From: Apostichopus japonicus
Taxonomy: Eukaryota > Echinodermata > Holothuroidea > Aspidochirotida > Stichopodidae
Length of the DNA stretch: 64,000 nucleotides
Assembly (NCBI RefSeq): GCF_037975245.1
Contig: NC_092574.1
Location: forward strand, 19,063,713-19,127,712
Direction of reading: 5' to 3'
Part shown: positions 21,835 to 32,362 of the stretch, one piece after another
How positions within the stretch are numbered: position 1 is the stretch's first letter
How the letters are laid out: the number at the start of each line of letters is the position of its first letter
Made by a program: the position numbers and the translations under genes
The notes under the pieces: model-generated
Database searches by the model: none
What the model saw: only the letters and a program-made list of their open reading frames with translations
Told to the model about the DNA's origin: nothing

Positions 21835-22937
21835 TTGTCGTTTCAGGTGCTCATTCTTGGTATGTAGATCCATCATGGTGAGAACTCGGAGCCTATTGTT
21901 TTTGGTGATGTTGTCATGCATATTAATGAGTGGGAGGGGCTTAATGTAAAATGCTTCAAATGTTAGTATCTCGGCCACCGTAAGTCCGATTTTCTTCAAA
22001 CTTGCTGTGATGGAGTCAGTAGAGGATTGTACATATCCATGTACTAATATGTAATTTGATCTCATTAATATTCATGAGTCAGCGGGGCTAAGAGCAATTT
22101 TGTTAGTCTTAGGTCATAATCACGATATCTCAAGTAGGTTAACTCTGATTGAGCTCATAATTGGTATGTAGATCCATCATGGGGAGAACTTGGAGCCTAG
22201 TGTTTTTTGTGATGATGTCATGCATATTAATGAGCAGGCGGGGCTTAAAGTAAAATCCTTTAAATGTCAATATCTTCGCAACCGTAAGTCTGATTTTCTT
22301 ACTGTGATGGAGTCGGTAAGGAATGGTACATATCCATGTACTATATGAAATTTGATCTCATTAATATTCATGAATGTGCGGGGCTAACAGCGATTTTGTT
22401 AACTGGTATTAGCTTGTAATCGCGATATCTCGAGATGGTTAACTTTGATTGAGCTGATACTTGGTATGTGGATTGGTCATGGTGAGTACCCGGAGCCTAT
22501 TGTTTTTGGTGATGATGTCATGCATATTAATGAGTGGGCGGGGCTTAATGTAAAATCCTTCAAATGTCAATATCTCTGCAACCGTAAGTCCGATTTTCTT
22601 CAAACTTGCTGTGATGGAGTCAGTAGGGGATGGTAGATATCCATATAATTTGATCTCAGTAATATTCATCAGTGGGTGGGACTAACAACGATTTTGTTAG
22701 TATTAGCTCGTAATCATGATATCTCAAGGAGGTTAACTCTGATTGACCTCGTACTTGGTATATGGATTGGTCATGGGACTTAGACTACCCGCAGCCTATT
22801 GTTTTTGGTGATAATGTCATGCATATTAATGAGTGGGCGGGGCTTTATGTAAAATCCTTCAAATGCTAATATTTATTTAATCGTAAGTCCGATTTTCTTC
22901 AAGTTTACTTTGATGGATTCAGTAGGAGATGGTTCAT
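21835..22937. repeat. four-copy tandem array, about 300-bp unit
   Basis: Four diverged copies begin near 21835, 22138, 22438 and 22732. Each has TTGGTATGTRGATYSRTCATG, TGTCATGCATATTAATGAG, GGCGGGGCTTA, TAAAATCCTTCAAATG and GTAAGTCYGATTTTCTT. A further, more diverged relative is at about 29210-29360. Minus-strand open frames across two copies are alike only because the repeats are alike. Confidence 0.85.
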
Positions 22938-24073
22938 GCCATTGATTAACATGGTGATATTGTCAAGAAGTCTTAAGAATTGATTGCACAGTATTTGCCA
23001 ACAGAATCATGCATTAAATTCAGGAAAGGCTTAAAGTTAGATGGCAAGGAATCACGTAGCCCTCGGCTCTTGTTTATTAAATTATTGGGATCATCGGATA
23101 TGAGGACACAGTATCTGTATTGTATCGGTATTTTGTGAATACCATTTGTGTATGAATTTTTTAATTTTATTTGTGGAAACAGCTATCTTCAAAAAAAACA
23201 GATCTTCTTAAGGTGTCACTTGACCTAATTTAGAGCAATTTACATATTTTTCAAATTTGACACTTATTTCACACTTTATGCCCCAACCTCATGGCATTAC
23301 CCATTGGGAGATGAACTTTATACAGAAAGTTGACATTAGACATCATCTGAGATCATTAAGCTCAGATTCTTTTCATAAAACTTTGCCTTTTTTATTTGGC
23401 TTTATTGAGTAGATGTAGCATATTGATTGTGTTAGATGTAAAATGTTGTTCATAGAGGTCAAGTTGTGGACATCATTTCATGGTTCCTTGTCTTTTTCTT
23501 GAAAATCCCAAATTGATGATATCAAGTTTGGTATTCATCAAAGTTGCCACTAACAAGTTATTACAAGGTTTTCAGTTCTTTTCCCCTATTGACTTGAAAA
23601 AATGTTCGACCTTGAAAGCAACGCTTAAAAATTCCACTCCTACCACATAAAAGCATCCTGAATTTGCATTGTCAATTAACACTCATTACAATGTTTTCAA
23701 TGTTTGATCTGTTGACCTCATATAACCTTTCACCTTCACTACAATTAATAGGGTTCATCCACTTATTATGGGAATCTACATACCAAGATTCAGATTCAGT
23801 GAAGTTGACACTATTGAGTTTGCCAAATTAAGGGATAGTGTCACACACATTCGCAAATGCATACACGTCACCATCATGATTGTAGGTTCCTTGAGACTTT
23901 GGCAAAGAACCAAAAAAATTATGATGGGATTCAATAGGTCAGGAATCACAACAAGTTTTTGCATTTTTGGCTTCGTTAAAATGTTTTTAAAATCTTTCCT
24001 ACAAACAGGATGTCTTTCTGCATTTTTTGCATAGTTAAAATGTTTTTAAAATGTTTCCTACAAACGGGATGAG
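22938..24073. other. intron-like stretch with a short local duplication
   Basis: At about 23960-24070 a segment of about 60 bp is duplicated: GTTAAAATGTTTTTAAAAT and TTTCCTACAAAC, followed by AGGATG in the first copy and GGGATGAG in the second. The first copy holds a clean AG acceptor that the second has lost. An open stretch at 23004-23140 could be an exon, but its splice sites are weak. Confidence 0.35.
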
Positions 24074-24283
24074 GTACCTAAACAAGTACATGTGCGAGGA
24101 GAACAGGTTCCAGTGCGGACTATTGTACTCAAGGATAGGGAATCCAAAGTTAAGATTGCACTGTGGAGAAAAGATTCAGCAGCACCAGTACAGTCGGGAG
24201 ATTTCATCTCGGTGCAAAATGTAGTTGTCCAAAGCTACAAGGGTGAAAACCAACTTTCTACCACTAGTAGAACAGTTATCAAG
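24074..24283 (+). CDS. internal exon, RPA-like OB-fold domain
   Basis: Seventy codons bounded by AG (24072-24073) and a donor AAG|GTATTA, in phase 0 on both sides. Its features are those of the RPA1-type OB fold: a first strand VRTIVLKD, then KVKIALWRKD (the hydrophobic strand with its conserved tryptophan), a turn QSGDFISVQNVVVQSY, and a last strand LSTTSRTVIK. RPA-type OB folds bind single-stranded DNA; that is the family role, and binding by this protein is inference. The upstream acceptor is weak because the local duplication destroyed the better one. The exon joins in frame to 27490-27756. It lies inside the candidate Helitron-like block, so it may be cargo or a Helitron-associated RPA-like gene rather than a normal host locus. 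Confidence 0.6.
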
Positions 24284-25016
24284 GTATTACATATTTTACT
24301 CTACTTTTATTTAAGAGAAAAGTTGATGTGAATCAAGCAATTTAGTCTCATACCCATTCTACACACAGGACAGGAAACACAGTCACTTTTACTGTTATAA
24401 AATTACGAAGTTAGTGCTCATGTGAGTTCACATAAGCTCCAATTGACACCTGCAATTGTCTAGCTTTATAGAGGCATTTGTATTGGGTTTAATGTTCAAG
24501 CACACCAAACAAAAGCACTATACTATTTTGAGGACCAACGAAATATCAGAAACATATAATTTTGAAATCATTGCAGAAATTTATTAAATAAATCACATTA
24601 GTGTCAACACTATAAATTGGAATTCATAATAAATTTGAGAACACAATTGAACCCATTTGCAAAAAGTTTCTGTAAAATCAAATCTAAAACATTTTTATTA
24701 TTGATAAAAAAATCTCATTTAGCATGAATACAAAACTCTGTACAGTTCATGTTAAACATGTCCAATGGTTACTAAAATTGTATTCCATACAATCATGTGC
24801 ATATATGTATTGATATTTTAGGTTCTGGGTATTTTCGGCAAAAATCACATTTCAATATCAATACATTCAGATCAAACATCACCAACCCAGACATGTAGAC
24901 AAAGAGGTGGTGAACAAAGCAACACCTCTCTCTTGACCATTTTTTTCTAATATTTATATAACACTAGTGTTACCCCGGGGATTCGGGTGACCTAGGTATG
25001 AGCCAATATATAGGCC
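24284..25016. other. intron sequence
   Basis: AT-rich with no recognisable element or exon. Confidence 0.45.
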
Positions 25017-25095
25017 ACCTGAGGGGTAGAAAGGAACAAAACTCAGAGCAAAATGAATAGTACAGCAACACAATGTCATATGGTATATCAATGTG
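25017..25095. repeat. 79-bp direct repeat, first copy
   Basis: Identical over all 79 bp to 26580-26658. It starts ACCTGAGGGGTAGAAAGG and ends ATATCAATGTG. The copies lie 1.56 kb apart in the same intron. Confidence 0.9.
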
Positions 25096-25436
25096 TATTT
25101 ACAACCCTTTAATCTAGAACATAATTGTCCTTTACAGCTCTCTGTTATATCATATCAACCTCAGTGCAACATCATGAATTTATTGATAACAGATAAACCT
25201 AATCAGTCTACAGATAAACGCACTCACGCATAGACCAACAAACATATCCACCAAACTAACTGACATGACCCACACAGCTGCACACAGAAGTGCTAATATT
25301 TATTCTAACATCTTAATCCTCTGTGCACCCCTAGACTAGCAACATTTCCCTGCATGAACTAGGGAGCTAGCTTACGACTTATTATTAAACAAAGGTTTCA
25401 ATATAGTTGTACCCACACACTACCACTGCACAGGCA

Positions 25437-26114
25437 GCGTGATTTTTTTTCCCAGGATGGTTGTGGGTAATTAACATAAAGTAGGCGTGTTCAATGCATT
25501 CCTGTACAGTGTATACAAACCAGACAGGGTTTGGAGCAGGCATGGTTTGATCGCATTTAAGTATAGTATCACGTAGATGATGTGGTCTGCCGTACGTGTG
25601 TCTTGTACAGGTAGGGATATCCATGGCACAAGCTTGAGAGGACCAAACTCCCTGGCCTTGGCCCTGCGTGGGTGTATTGATTCTGTGCACAAGTCCGTAA
25701 TACGTAGATGATATGGTCTGCCGTACGTGTGTCTTGTAGGGGTCACGAAATTTGGTACCACCTATAGACTACAGTATTACTACTGGCCTATTACTAGTTT
25801 GTAACTTTTACGAGGGTGAGTAAGTGAGCGAACTAGGACTAGGAACTAACAAAAACCGATGCCCATATCCAGTCGACGTACGTGTGATTCGCACTAGCCT
25901 TATAATACGTCATAAAGGCTAGGCTAGTACAGTGCATGCGCGCGATATCCAAGTTGTTGTGTGATGGTACGGTATTTGTAACAATAGCAGTATAGTACAG
26001 TGCATATGGTCATACCAAACTTTCCTAAAGTAGGCCTACTGCACATTAGCACTGATTGAGACACGCCTCCTTTATGTTAATTACCCACAACCATCCTGGG
26101 AAAAAAAATCACGC
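25437..26114. mobile_element. 678-bp TIR transposon with 9-bp target duplication
   Basis: Inverted repeats of about 54 bp begin GCGTGATTTTTTTTCCCAGG and differ at about two positions. The flanks GCACAGGCA at 25428-25436 and 26115-26123 are an exact 9-bp duplication, which suggests a Mutator-like or similar superfamily. The interior holds a diverged direct repeat (GTCTGCCGTACGTGTGTCTT near 25588 and 25719) and no transposase. Confidence 0.85.
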
Positions 26115-26579
26115 GCACAGGCAGTATACAGCTAATAAGAACAATATCTCTACCTGGTATAGGATTGCCATGGTAACCTAAACAATTCCACCAATCCTGT
26201 GCACCCAGACCTCTGTAGGGGGTCTACCCTATGCAGCTTGCTGTGTAGCTACTTTAATCAACCCCTCTTCCAATAGAACAATCCATCTAATTAGCCTATG
26301 CAGCACAGGTTATACCTGCTAAGTAATTTGACACCATGGAACCACATCGTTCCTGGGCGTAGCTGCAGTGGCTTCACCATATCAAATAACAATGTACCAT
26401 ACAGGTAACATACAGCTTAAGGCTATAACATATAAAACTACTAGCATTGATAAAAAGGTGCACTTCAATATCTTGACATTTCTATTGAATGTTACCATGA
26501 ATAATAATAAGAATACATCAGTTAGATCCTTTAACTATTAAAGATAAGAGTAATAAGTACAATAAAGTAAAAAGAACAT

Positions 26580-26658
26580 ACCTGAGGGGTAGAAAGGAAC
26601 AAAACTCAGAGCAAAATGAATAGTACAGCAACACAATGTCATATGGTATATCAATGTG
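26580..26658. repeat. 79-bp direct repeat, second copy
   Basis: Exact copy of 25017-25095. Unlike the flanking intron it shows no divergence, so the duplication is recent or is an assembly artefact. Confidence 0.9.
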
Positions 26659-27221
26659 CCACTGACAGGTCATTTTCCCCTAACCTCTGAATGGCTGTAC
26701 CACTATCTGTGAAGGTAACTTAATAAAAATTTATAGGGGCCTCTGTTTTGTTCAAATCATGTTCCTAACACTAGCAATTCCCCTATTTTTATGTGTGAAG
26801 TTCTACAGCCTATATTTAATTGCTTGGATAAAGTTGCACATTCTCTTAGAATTTGAAAATACAACTAATACAGCAGCCTACAGTGCTACACTCCTTCCAG
26901 GCATGTGTATAAACATAACGAAAAACTACAATAGAGATTGTTTTAATCTTTGAACTACTTGTTTTGTTTTCAATGGTTAAAATTATTGAAGTCAATCTTT
27001 CGACCACTAACTACAGTTGCTACACATTGTATCCTAGGATTAGCCTGTATCATCTCTAATAAAGTTAGACCTTGCTTAGATGCTAGAGCCTCAGTGACCA
27101 GTATTTTACGGATCGGCCCGTATTTCGGTCATTTGTCCCACACTCACTCGTCCTGCATATGTGACATTACTCAATTTTTAGAACCTATTTCAAAACAGAA
27201 AATGTTTACATGCAGTTTTAA

Positions 27222-27371
27222 GGCCTAGGAGGTGCCAATTCCAGCAATGTAGGAGACATTTTCAGCCAAAGTTTTCTTTTACAATCCTCATCAACCTATC
27301 GTGGTGCTGTGCCTAGATACTTTGCTTACAGGCTTTGCCTCTCCCTTAGCAAATTTGTGGCTATGCACCTG
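27222..27371 (-). repeat. old relic of the CAGG/GCGTAGCC repeat family
   Basis: On the minus strand it starts CAGGTGCATAGCC and then reads TATCTAGGCACAGCACCACG and AGGATTGTAAAAGAAAA. This aligns with the family at 50113-50390 and 62155-62335 but with many CpG decay changes. It sits about 120 bp before the last exon. Confidence 0.55.
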
Positions 27372-27489
27372 TCACCAACATCAAAACTTGCCATGGAAGC
27401 TTTGTAAACACGATTGATATCCATATTTGTTGTCATATTTCATGCTTCCTTTAATGGAACTATCATTATCTTTCCCTTTCATGCAACAG

Positions 27490-27756
27490 AAAACTGAGCC
27501 ACCTACTGAAACACTAACTAAAGAAGTAGTTGCATACAACGAGGAAGAGAACAGCATTCAGCTGTTACTTGCAGATGATGAGACAGTCACTATAAATGTC
27601 AACATACTAAAGACAATGCTTAACACTGACGAGGATGACTGGCAAGCAGTTCTTTCAACTCTTTTGCCCTTCACTGCTCAAATGACTGTCAAGGACAACG
27701 AAGCAATCACCTGTGTGATTCAAAATGTCACCAACTTGGATAGTGATTCTGAGTAG
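27490..27756 (+). CDS. terminal exon of the OB-fold gene
   Basis: A strong acceptor (CTTTCCCTTTCATGCAACAG) is followed by KTEPPTETLTKEVVAY in phase 0, which joins in frame with the exon at 24074-24283. The 88 codons end in the acidic tail NLDSDSE and TAG. The segment is acidic and mixed helix/strand (SIQLLLADDETVTINVNILK, then DDWQAVLSTLLPFTAQM) and has no zinc ligands. I do not recognise it as a named domain. It would lie C-terminal to the OB fold. The transcript continues into a long, AT-rich 3' region. Confidence 0.6.
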   Translation, partial: KTEPPTETLTKEVVAYNEEENSIQLLLADDETVTINVNILKTMLNTDEDDWQAVLSTLLPFTAQMTVKDNEAITCVIQNVTNLDSDSE

Positions 27757-30390
27757 GATGAGCAAATCCCTAACAGGAACTTTGACTTACCATGAACATT
27801 ACATTTCATGATTTATATTGATTACCTAAAAAAATGAAACCAAATCATGCCCAAAATCTTGGCAACAATGATATTACCTGTATCGTGATTAATGACATGT
27901 TTAATAATGTGTAACATATAGAATATCACACTGTTGATAGTTCACTTCATACACTCTAAAAGCACAATTGTGTAATTATTTAACCAGGATTTAGATCACA
28001 TTGCCCAACACATCTCCTGGTCATTTGGACCAGAGAAATGTTTGAAATTTGACTTTCATCTGCAGTTATGTTGACCTTTTTCAGGTCAAATTAAACAGTA
28101 AAAGACAAATTTCAAAATAATTTTGTGATAAAAAATAACCAGGAAATGTGTTGATATATGACCAAAATCCTGGTTTATAGGTTGCTTCATAAGTAAGTGA
28201 CATTACCATTTGAAAGATATTTCTTTTATGCTTTTGGAGTGTAACAGTAAAAAAAAGTTGCCTTTCACCATGGACATCTATACCTTTAGCAAAACCAACA
28301 TTAAAGAGGAGCAGGATACAAAGAAATCAATTTCAGGATTACAGTATTGGAGAAAAGAACTTTGCCACACATGACATTACTTTTGTAACTAGCAGATATG
28401 TAACTTGTAATAATTATTATGTACAAAAGTGCACTCTTCAATTATCTTTGTGTAACCTTTACATCTGAGGCTGATATAAAAAATAATCATAGGTGATCTT
28501 CATAATAAAAGTAGTAAGTGATTTCATACAGTATAAGAGACTTTATAGGTTGCTTCATAAGTAAGTGACAAAATACCATGTTCCTTTTGTTTAGTGTGCC
28601 TTCCTTTATATTTCATGCGATGTTTGGCATTTATTTTGTTACACCAGAGACTTGTATTTCCATATTTATGATGTTATACTTTTTTACCGAGGAAAGGGTG
28701 CTGTATTCTGGTATTGTGAAGTATGAATGACATGATGAAGTTATTTAATTTGTTTTCTACATAGTGTTAAGTATTTGACTGTTCCTGCCTTATCCATCTG
28801 TTATCATCATTGCTAGTGTGATCACTTGTTTAGTACAGCAGTACACATTTGATTTAATCATATTTTGAAAACTAAAACTACATCATTTGTAATGCATTCC
28901 ATTTTCTTCCATTTTGATTCTTTGCCATTTCAAAAAGAGTCTATACAGTCACTTAAGGATAGTATATCAAAGGTATTGTATCAATAGTGAATACACACTT
29001 TTCAGGCTAGCTAAGTTCAAAAATTCTTTTCAGATTTGGCAAACTCTTTCCTCAGCAGCTTCCAGTGTCTTCCTGATATAAATTCAGTGTGTTTTTTTTT
29101 GTAAGCTTTATAAATATATTACAAAACTGATCTGGCTCACCTTTGTTATGTACCCCTAAGTGTGTGCCAACCTGCTCATATCTAAAATGGAAAAAAGTTA
29201 GTTACATTAACATGGCACTAGATATGTACGTTTGATTTTGATGGTAATTTCATAAGGATTATTGAATGTTGAGTAGGCAGGGCTGAATGTAAAATCTTTT
29301 AAAAGGTGATAATATTGCACCCAGGAGCCTAATTTTCTTCACACCTGCACTAATAGAGATGACTAAAGGTGCATTATGTCATGAAGTATAGGTAGACCCA
29401 CTAATAAACATGTTTTATTCCTTTGCTGAACGAATCTATGCAACCATGTGTGTACATGTGTGGGTGGTTCACACCTGCCCTTTAACAGCAAAACCTCACC
29501 AATAGTAATACAGATTGTCTTTTTATTTGGCACTATGGAGTAATTTAAATGAACCTTATTAATTGTATAGGAGGTCATTTTCAGATCAACACTTTTGGTA
29601 ACTTTGGACAATTCATAATTGGTAGGTTGGTTAGTCCTACCAGGTACATTATAATTACCTAATAATCATATTAGATCAAGGATGTCAATATCATATTCTA
29701 GATAAGTGGGGTCAACATGGGTCATTTAGTTAAAACTAAGATTGTTTTCACAATTGGTATGTATATTGGGTTAATGAATCCTATTAATCAACACTGGCCC
29801 AACTTAAACCGAGTTAAAACCTGGACCGCAAAACCTCATCTACCTACCTATTAATCAACAAGACAGAGGTCATTTGCAAAGAGTGAAACCTATAACTTAC
29901 CAATGCTAGCTCAGATTCATTTCAAATGTGTAATACAGGTTAGGACAATTGAATAGATGTTCATCAGAAATGACGTCTTTTTTTCTTTTTTGGAGGGGGA
30001 GAGACTAGTTAAATAGAAAACACCCTGCAATATCAGTAAATGGGCAATGTTAGTTTGGATTCTTTACAGTTAATCTGAACATTGAGCCTGAGAGCTATAG
30101 GCTATGCACTATATTGGTATTTTAAGAGACCAAAGATCATTGTAGACCAGAAGAAATCAAACAATAAAGATTTTGCAATATAGAAATTTACTTTGTAAAT
30201 TTAATCAACTCCAAACAGTCATGATGTATCCTTGTTTATGATACTTCCTTATCAAACAGTAAGGGATCTTATGCCATCTTCATTCAACCTTGTATTTTAT
30301 CTTTGGTTTTCTTGTTTTCTTAGTATTTCATAGTTCTTTGCTAACAAAAACACTTGCTACTCTACCTGAGAAATAAAGACTTTTGGAAAA
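27757..30390 (+). other. possible long 3' UTR and flank of the OB-fold gene
   Basis: No coding signal. A 29-bp sequence, TTTATAGGTTGCTTCATAAG and on to GTGACA, occurs identically at 28174-28202 and 28542-28570. A diverged copy of the 300-bp repeat lies at about 29210-29360. AATAAA hexamers occur near 28503 and at 30372-30377. Confidence 0.35.
30372..30377 (+). terminator. candidate poly(A) signal
   Basis: AATAAA inside GAGAAATAAAGACTTTTGG. The distance of 2.6 kb from the stop codon makes this only one of several options. Confidence 0.3.
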
Positions 30391-30779
30391 CAACAATTCA
30401 CTGTCAATTTATGCTTTGGTGTGGACCAGTAAATGACTTATGCCAACCTTATACCAACTGAGAAACTTATGGAATGTAAATACTTGTCACGGGGAACCTC
30501 AGCAGCAAACCTCATTAAAAGTGGTGTGACAAATTTTGCAATAATGCAATGCATCCAGAAATATTCAATTTATCAGCCTACTAAAAACCATGTTCAAAAT
30601 TTAATTTGAATCTCATATCACATGTCACTCCATACTTCTCTTTTTGGGAATTTGTCAATTTGAGTAACAAATTGTACATGAAGTAACAGTACATGCCATT
30701 CTCCTACCTTTATGTTTGTAGAGTTCATGTGTTTGGGCTACCTGTACTGCAATATTTGATCTGCATAATATCAAACACT

Positions 30780-30960
30780 GAAATGTTTCCAACCAGGGAT
30801 TCGAATCCTGTTCGTGTCCTACCAAAGACATTAAAAATAGAACCTACTTCCATTGTACTTGGTGCTCGGCATAAGCAATCGAGTAGGGAAAACAAGCCAG
30901 TAAACGACAACTGGAAAAAAGGCTGTCGCTGCCTCAACTTAAACCAATGAATTAGAAACT
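30780..30960. repeat. possible tRNA-related SINE fragment
   Basis: GGGATTCGAATCCTG at 30796 contains a symmetric B-box-like motif, followed by TTGGTGCTCGGC and AGTAGGGAAAACAAGCCAG, text with the feel of a dispersed repeat. No cloverleaf or A box could be built. Confidence 0.3.
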
Positions 30961-31089
30961 GGACTGTAAAACCTCATCCAAATCTAAATCGAACCAGCAC
31001 TCAACAAATCAACCAACTGAAAACCACATTTCAAATGTATGCATTCTTTGAAGTAGCCCAAACTTCCTCTTGCCCTTGTTGATGTGTGT

Positions 31090-31900
31090 GTGACACCCCC
31101 TTGTAGCAGCGATATCTTGGCACTCCCAACTTGGATTGTTTTCATAGTTGGAATGTAGGTTGGGCATATTGAGCAGATGATTCCTATTGATTGCAGTAGC
31201 GTAGCTATGGGGGAGTTTCCCCAGGTGCGACCTCTAGGGGACGGCAAATCGAAATCAGCAGGGGCAAAAAGCAAAAAAGAAATGTCTGCAGTTTCTCTTG
31301 CACCCCAAAATGCCTTTTGAAAAGGGCGAAAAGCAAAAAAAGGTTTTCAGTTTCTCCCGCACCAAAAATGTGGGTTTTTTGCCATAACGGGCGCAAATTT
31401 TCGAGCAAAACAATTAGAAGGGGCGCCAATATTAGAACGGGTGCCAATTTGGTTTCTTGCCCCGGGCGCCACAAACCCTCACTACGCTAAAGATTGATTG
31501 TGTTTAAGGTCAAAAGAGGTCATATAGTGAAACCCTTGTAAGAGTGATAACTTACCCGAAGTAGCTTGAATTGTTTTCATAGTTGGTATGTAGATTGGGC
31601 ACATTGAGAACATGGTCCCTATTGATTATGTTAAGAGATCAAAGGTCAAAGTCAAAACCTTGTAACATCGATAACTTAGTCAAAATAACTTGGATTGTTT
31701 TCATAGTTAGTATGTACGTTGGGTATATTGACTAGATGGTTCCAATTGATGTTGTTAGTGAAAACTGTAATGCCCATAGCTTCATAATGTCTGCTTGAAT
31801 TGATTCTATACATGATGTAAGGGTTGGGCCTTTTGAGTAGATGGACTATATTGATTGTATTGGGTATCAAGAAGGGTTAAATAGTGAAAACCTTGTAGGC
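31090..31900. repeat. diverged tandem repeat, about 150-bp unit
   Basis: At least four units share GGATTGTTTTCATAGTTGG, TATGTAGRTTGGGC and CTATTGATT (near 31131, 31569, 31690 and 31797). A relative lies near 29740. One unit is split by the hAT-like element at 31194-31492. Confidence 0.7.
31194..31492. mobile_element. 299-bp hAT-like MITE
   Basis: The ends are CAGTAGCGTAG and CTACGCTAAAG (9 of 11 bases inverted), flanked by ATTGATTG at 31186-31193 and 31493-31500, an exact 8-bp duplication. The CAGTRGCGTAG end and 8-bp duplication are typical of hAT non-autonomous elements. The undisturbed repeat units nearby give the empty-site sequence. Confidence 0.8.
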
Positions 31901-32221
31901 CTAATGGCCATAACCTTGTAATGTGAACTTCATAACAGAATTTCATTGTTGTGAACTAATTGAAATATCCCTTTGCATTGCAAGTAAATTTATCCCAAGA
32001 GTTTTGTCAGAGTTGATCAAGTTGTACTCTGTGAGTGGTTCATGAAATATTTGCCAAAAAAAACAAGGGAAAGCAAGGGAACACGACGCATCTTTGCATT
32101 TCTGGTATTGGCTTGCTATCAGAAAACCTACTTTCATTCTTGTCCAATAAATTTAAGCCAGCAAAAATTACAACTTAAAATTCATTTAAATGTATCTTCA
32201 CTGTGCACTACAATAACATGT

Positions 32222-32248
32222 ATTTGCATGCAAATTCAGTTGTTCTAG
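32222..32248. other. subterminal palindrome and CTAG terminus
   Basis: ATTTGCATGCAAAT (32222-32235), 9 nt, then CTAG at 32245-32248. Host homology (TTTGCAT, then TACATAACAAAACACAAC) begins at the next base. This is the layout of a Helitron 3' end. Confidence 0.55.
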
Positions 32249-32362
32249 TTTGCATCTTATCATCTTATCATACATAACAAAACACAACAGTTAGCCTTCT
32301 ACAAATATGCAAACTACAAATGAGCTATACAAAATAGGAGTGCCCTTCATATGACCCACCTC
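32249..32362. repeat. remaining fragment of unit B2
   Basis: Matches the unit text at 9158-9262: ACATAACAAAACACAACAGTTAGCC through CCCTTCATATGACCCACCTC. The match stops exactly where the minisatellite starts in the other units. Confidence 0.8.

Larger units (their letters stand above)
20443..32248. mobile_element. candidate 11.8-kb Helitron/Helentron-like insertion in unit B2
   Basis: Unit homology breaks at 20442 and resumes at 32249, so this block was inserted, or the unit was split by it. The left edge begins with TATTGTAGTGC, the first half of a 28-bp palindrome. The inverse GCACTACAATA lies at 32205-32215, 33 bp short of the right edge. Between it and the edge sits the perfect palindrome ATTTGCATGCAAAT (32222-32235), and the block ends 13 nt later in CTAG, followed by host TTT. 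Asymmetric terminal inverted repeats, a subterminal 3' hairpin and a CTRR end are known marks of Helitrons and Helentrons, and no target duplication is seen, as expected. The exact left boundary is uncertain by one or two T's, and the usual TC start is absent. I see no Rep or helicase domain, so it would be non-autonomous or decayed. Nested elements show it is not recent. Confidence 0.5.

Noticed and set aside
30779-30860. tRNA gene around GGGATTCGAATCCTG
   Set aside because: The B-box-like palindrome is not accompanied by an A box, anticodon arm or acceptor stem on either strand.
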